This document shows positions 5,652 through 5,897 of a stretch of 5,897 nt of DNA, in pieces. Below the pieces are notes generated by a model, which searched no databases, was not told the DNA's origin, and worked only from the letters and a program-made list of their open reading frames with translations. Every line of letters begins with the position of its first letter. The stretch's first letter is position 1. The position numbers were made by a program, and so were the translations under genes. The stretch comes from Treponema sp. (GTDB lineage Bacteria > Spirochaetota > Spirochaetia > Treponematales > Breznakiellaceae): contig JAIROE010000048.1 of assembly GCA_031257715.1 (NCBI GenBank), positions 1 through 5,897 on the forward strand. Reading direction: 5' to 3'.

Positions 5652-5726
5652 ATGAAGAAAACCGCGCGGGCGGTTTCCCCCCGGCCCAACCGGAAACCCC
5701 GGTTTCAGGCCGCGCCTTTTCCTTAA
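5652..5726 (+). CDS. Possible 24-residue Pro/Arg-rich leader peptide, leaderless
   Basis: An ATG at 5652 opens a 24-codon frame ending in TAA at 5724, 16 nt before the ATG of the next gene. The peptide contains seven Lys/Arg and five Pro residues (MKKTARAVSPRPNRKPRFQ...). No Shine-Dalgarno precedes it; the preceding bases GTCCCC resemble the TTTCCCC before the regulator's ATG, and the promoter above predicts a start right at this ATG. The stretch could equally be untranslated leader RNA. I recognise no homologue. Confidence 0.25.
   Translation: MKKTARAVSPRPNRKPRFQAAPFP
5659..5706 (+). promoter_or_regulatory. Mutually exclusive stem-loops in the leader of the gene at 5743 (attenuator-like candidate)
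   Basis: Four short segments can pair in series. AAACCGC (5659-5665) pairs with GCGGTTT (5670-5676). GGTTTCC (5672-5678) pairs with GGAAACC (5692-5698). GAAAC (5693-5697) pairs with GTTTC (5702-5706). Adjacent pairings exclude each other, as in attenuators. The stems are short, no terminal T tract is present, and the GC-rich context makes chance pairing likely. Confidence 0.25.
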
Positions 5727-5742
5727 AAAGAGGAGAACGACA

Positions 5743-5897
<155 letters not shown>

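Larger units (their letters stand above)
5477..5742. other. Repeat-rich intergenic region downstream of the regulator
   Basis: The spacer contains four inverted repeats in its first 150 bases, then a promoter-like pair and a possible leader peptide before the gene at 5743. No clear intrinsic terminator with a T tract follows the regulator. The small stem TGCCG/CGGCA (5485-5499) followed by GTTT is the nearest candidate and is weak. Confidence 0.6.

Overview
The window looks like a GC-rich spirochaete chromosome segment, most likely from a Treponema-type gut lineage. This assignment rests on protein signatures recalled from memory, not on a search. The left-edge protein combines a VFVPHSEKRVYNLHI-type N-terminal segment with an LLTEIPSIWPI linker, as in the membrane-anchored M23 peptidases of treponemes. 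Downstream lie a VorB-type 2-oxoacid:ferredoxin oxidoreductase and a NarL/FixJ-type regulator. The last ~70 bases contain a 30-base G run and are probably assembly or sequencing noise.

Layout from left to right. (1) Positions 1-638, minus strand: 5' part of a membrane-anchored M23 peptidase with a GTG start; the catalytic domain lies beyond the left edge. (2) Positions 639-785: AT-rich spacer with a good minus-strand promoter for that gene and a perfect dyad over its predicted start site. (3) Positions 786-4523, minus strand: a tightly packed five-gene operon. In transcription order it encodes a two-cluster ferredoxin (delta), the alpha, beta and gamma subunits of a 2-oxoacid:ferredoxin oxidoreductase, and an exported, probable outer-membrane beta-barrel protein. 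The last four genes overlap or abut (GTGA, TGATG, TAGATG). (4) Positions 4524-4807: divergent spacer with a promoter on each strand and a dyad-rich segment. (5) Positions 4808-5476, plus strand: a receiver-HTH regulator whose receiver has Ser where the phosphoacceptor Asp is expected and whose transcript is predicted to be leaderless. (6) Positions 5477-5742: a cluster of inverted repeats, a second leaderless-looking start with a possible 24-residue leader peptide, and alternative RNA pairings. (7) Positions 5743-end: start of an unidentified gene, readable for only about 23 codons.

How the genes work together. The four-subunit enzyme would oxidatively decarboxylate a branched-chain or other 2-oxoacid to the acyl-CoA, passing electrons through its Fe-S subunits to ferredoxin, consistent with fermentative amino-acid use by an anaerobe. 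The co-transcribed surface protein hints at a link between the envelope and this pathway, but no transport function can be read from it. The divergent regulator is a positional candidate for controlling the operon. I see no CRISPR array, transposase, tRNA or rRNA.
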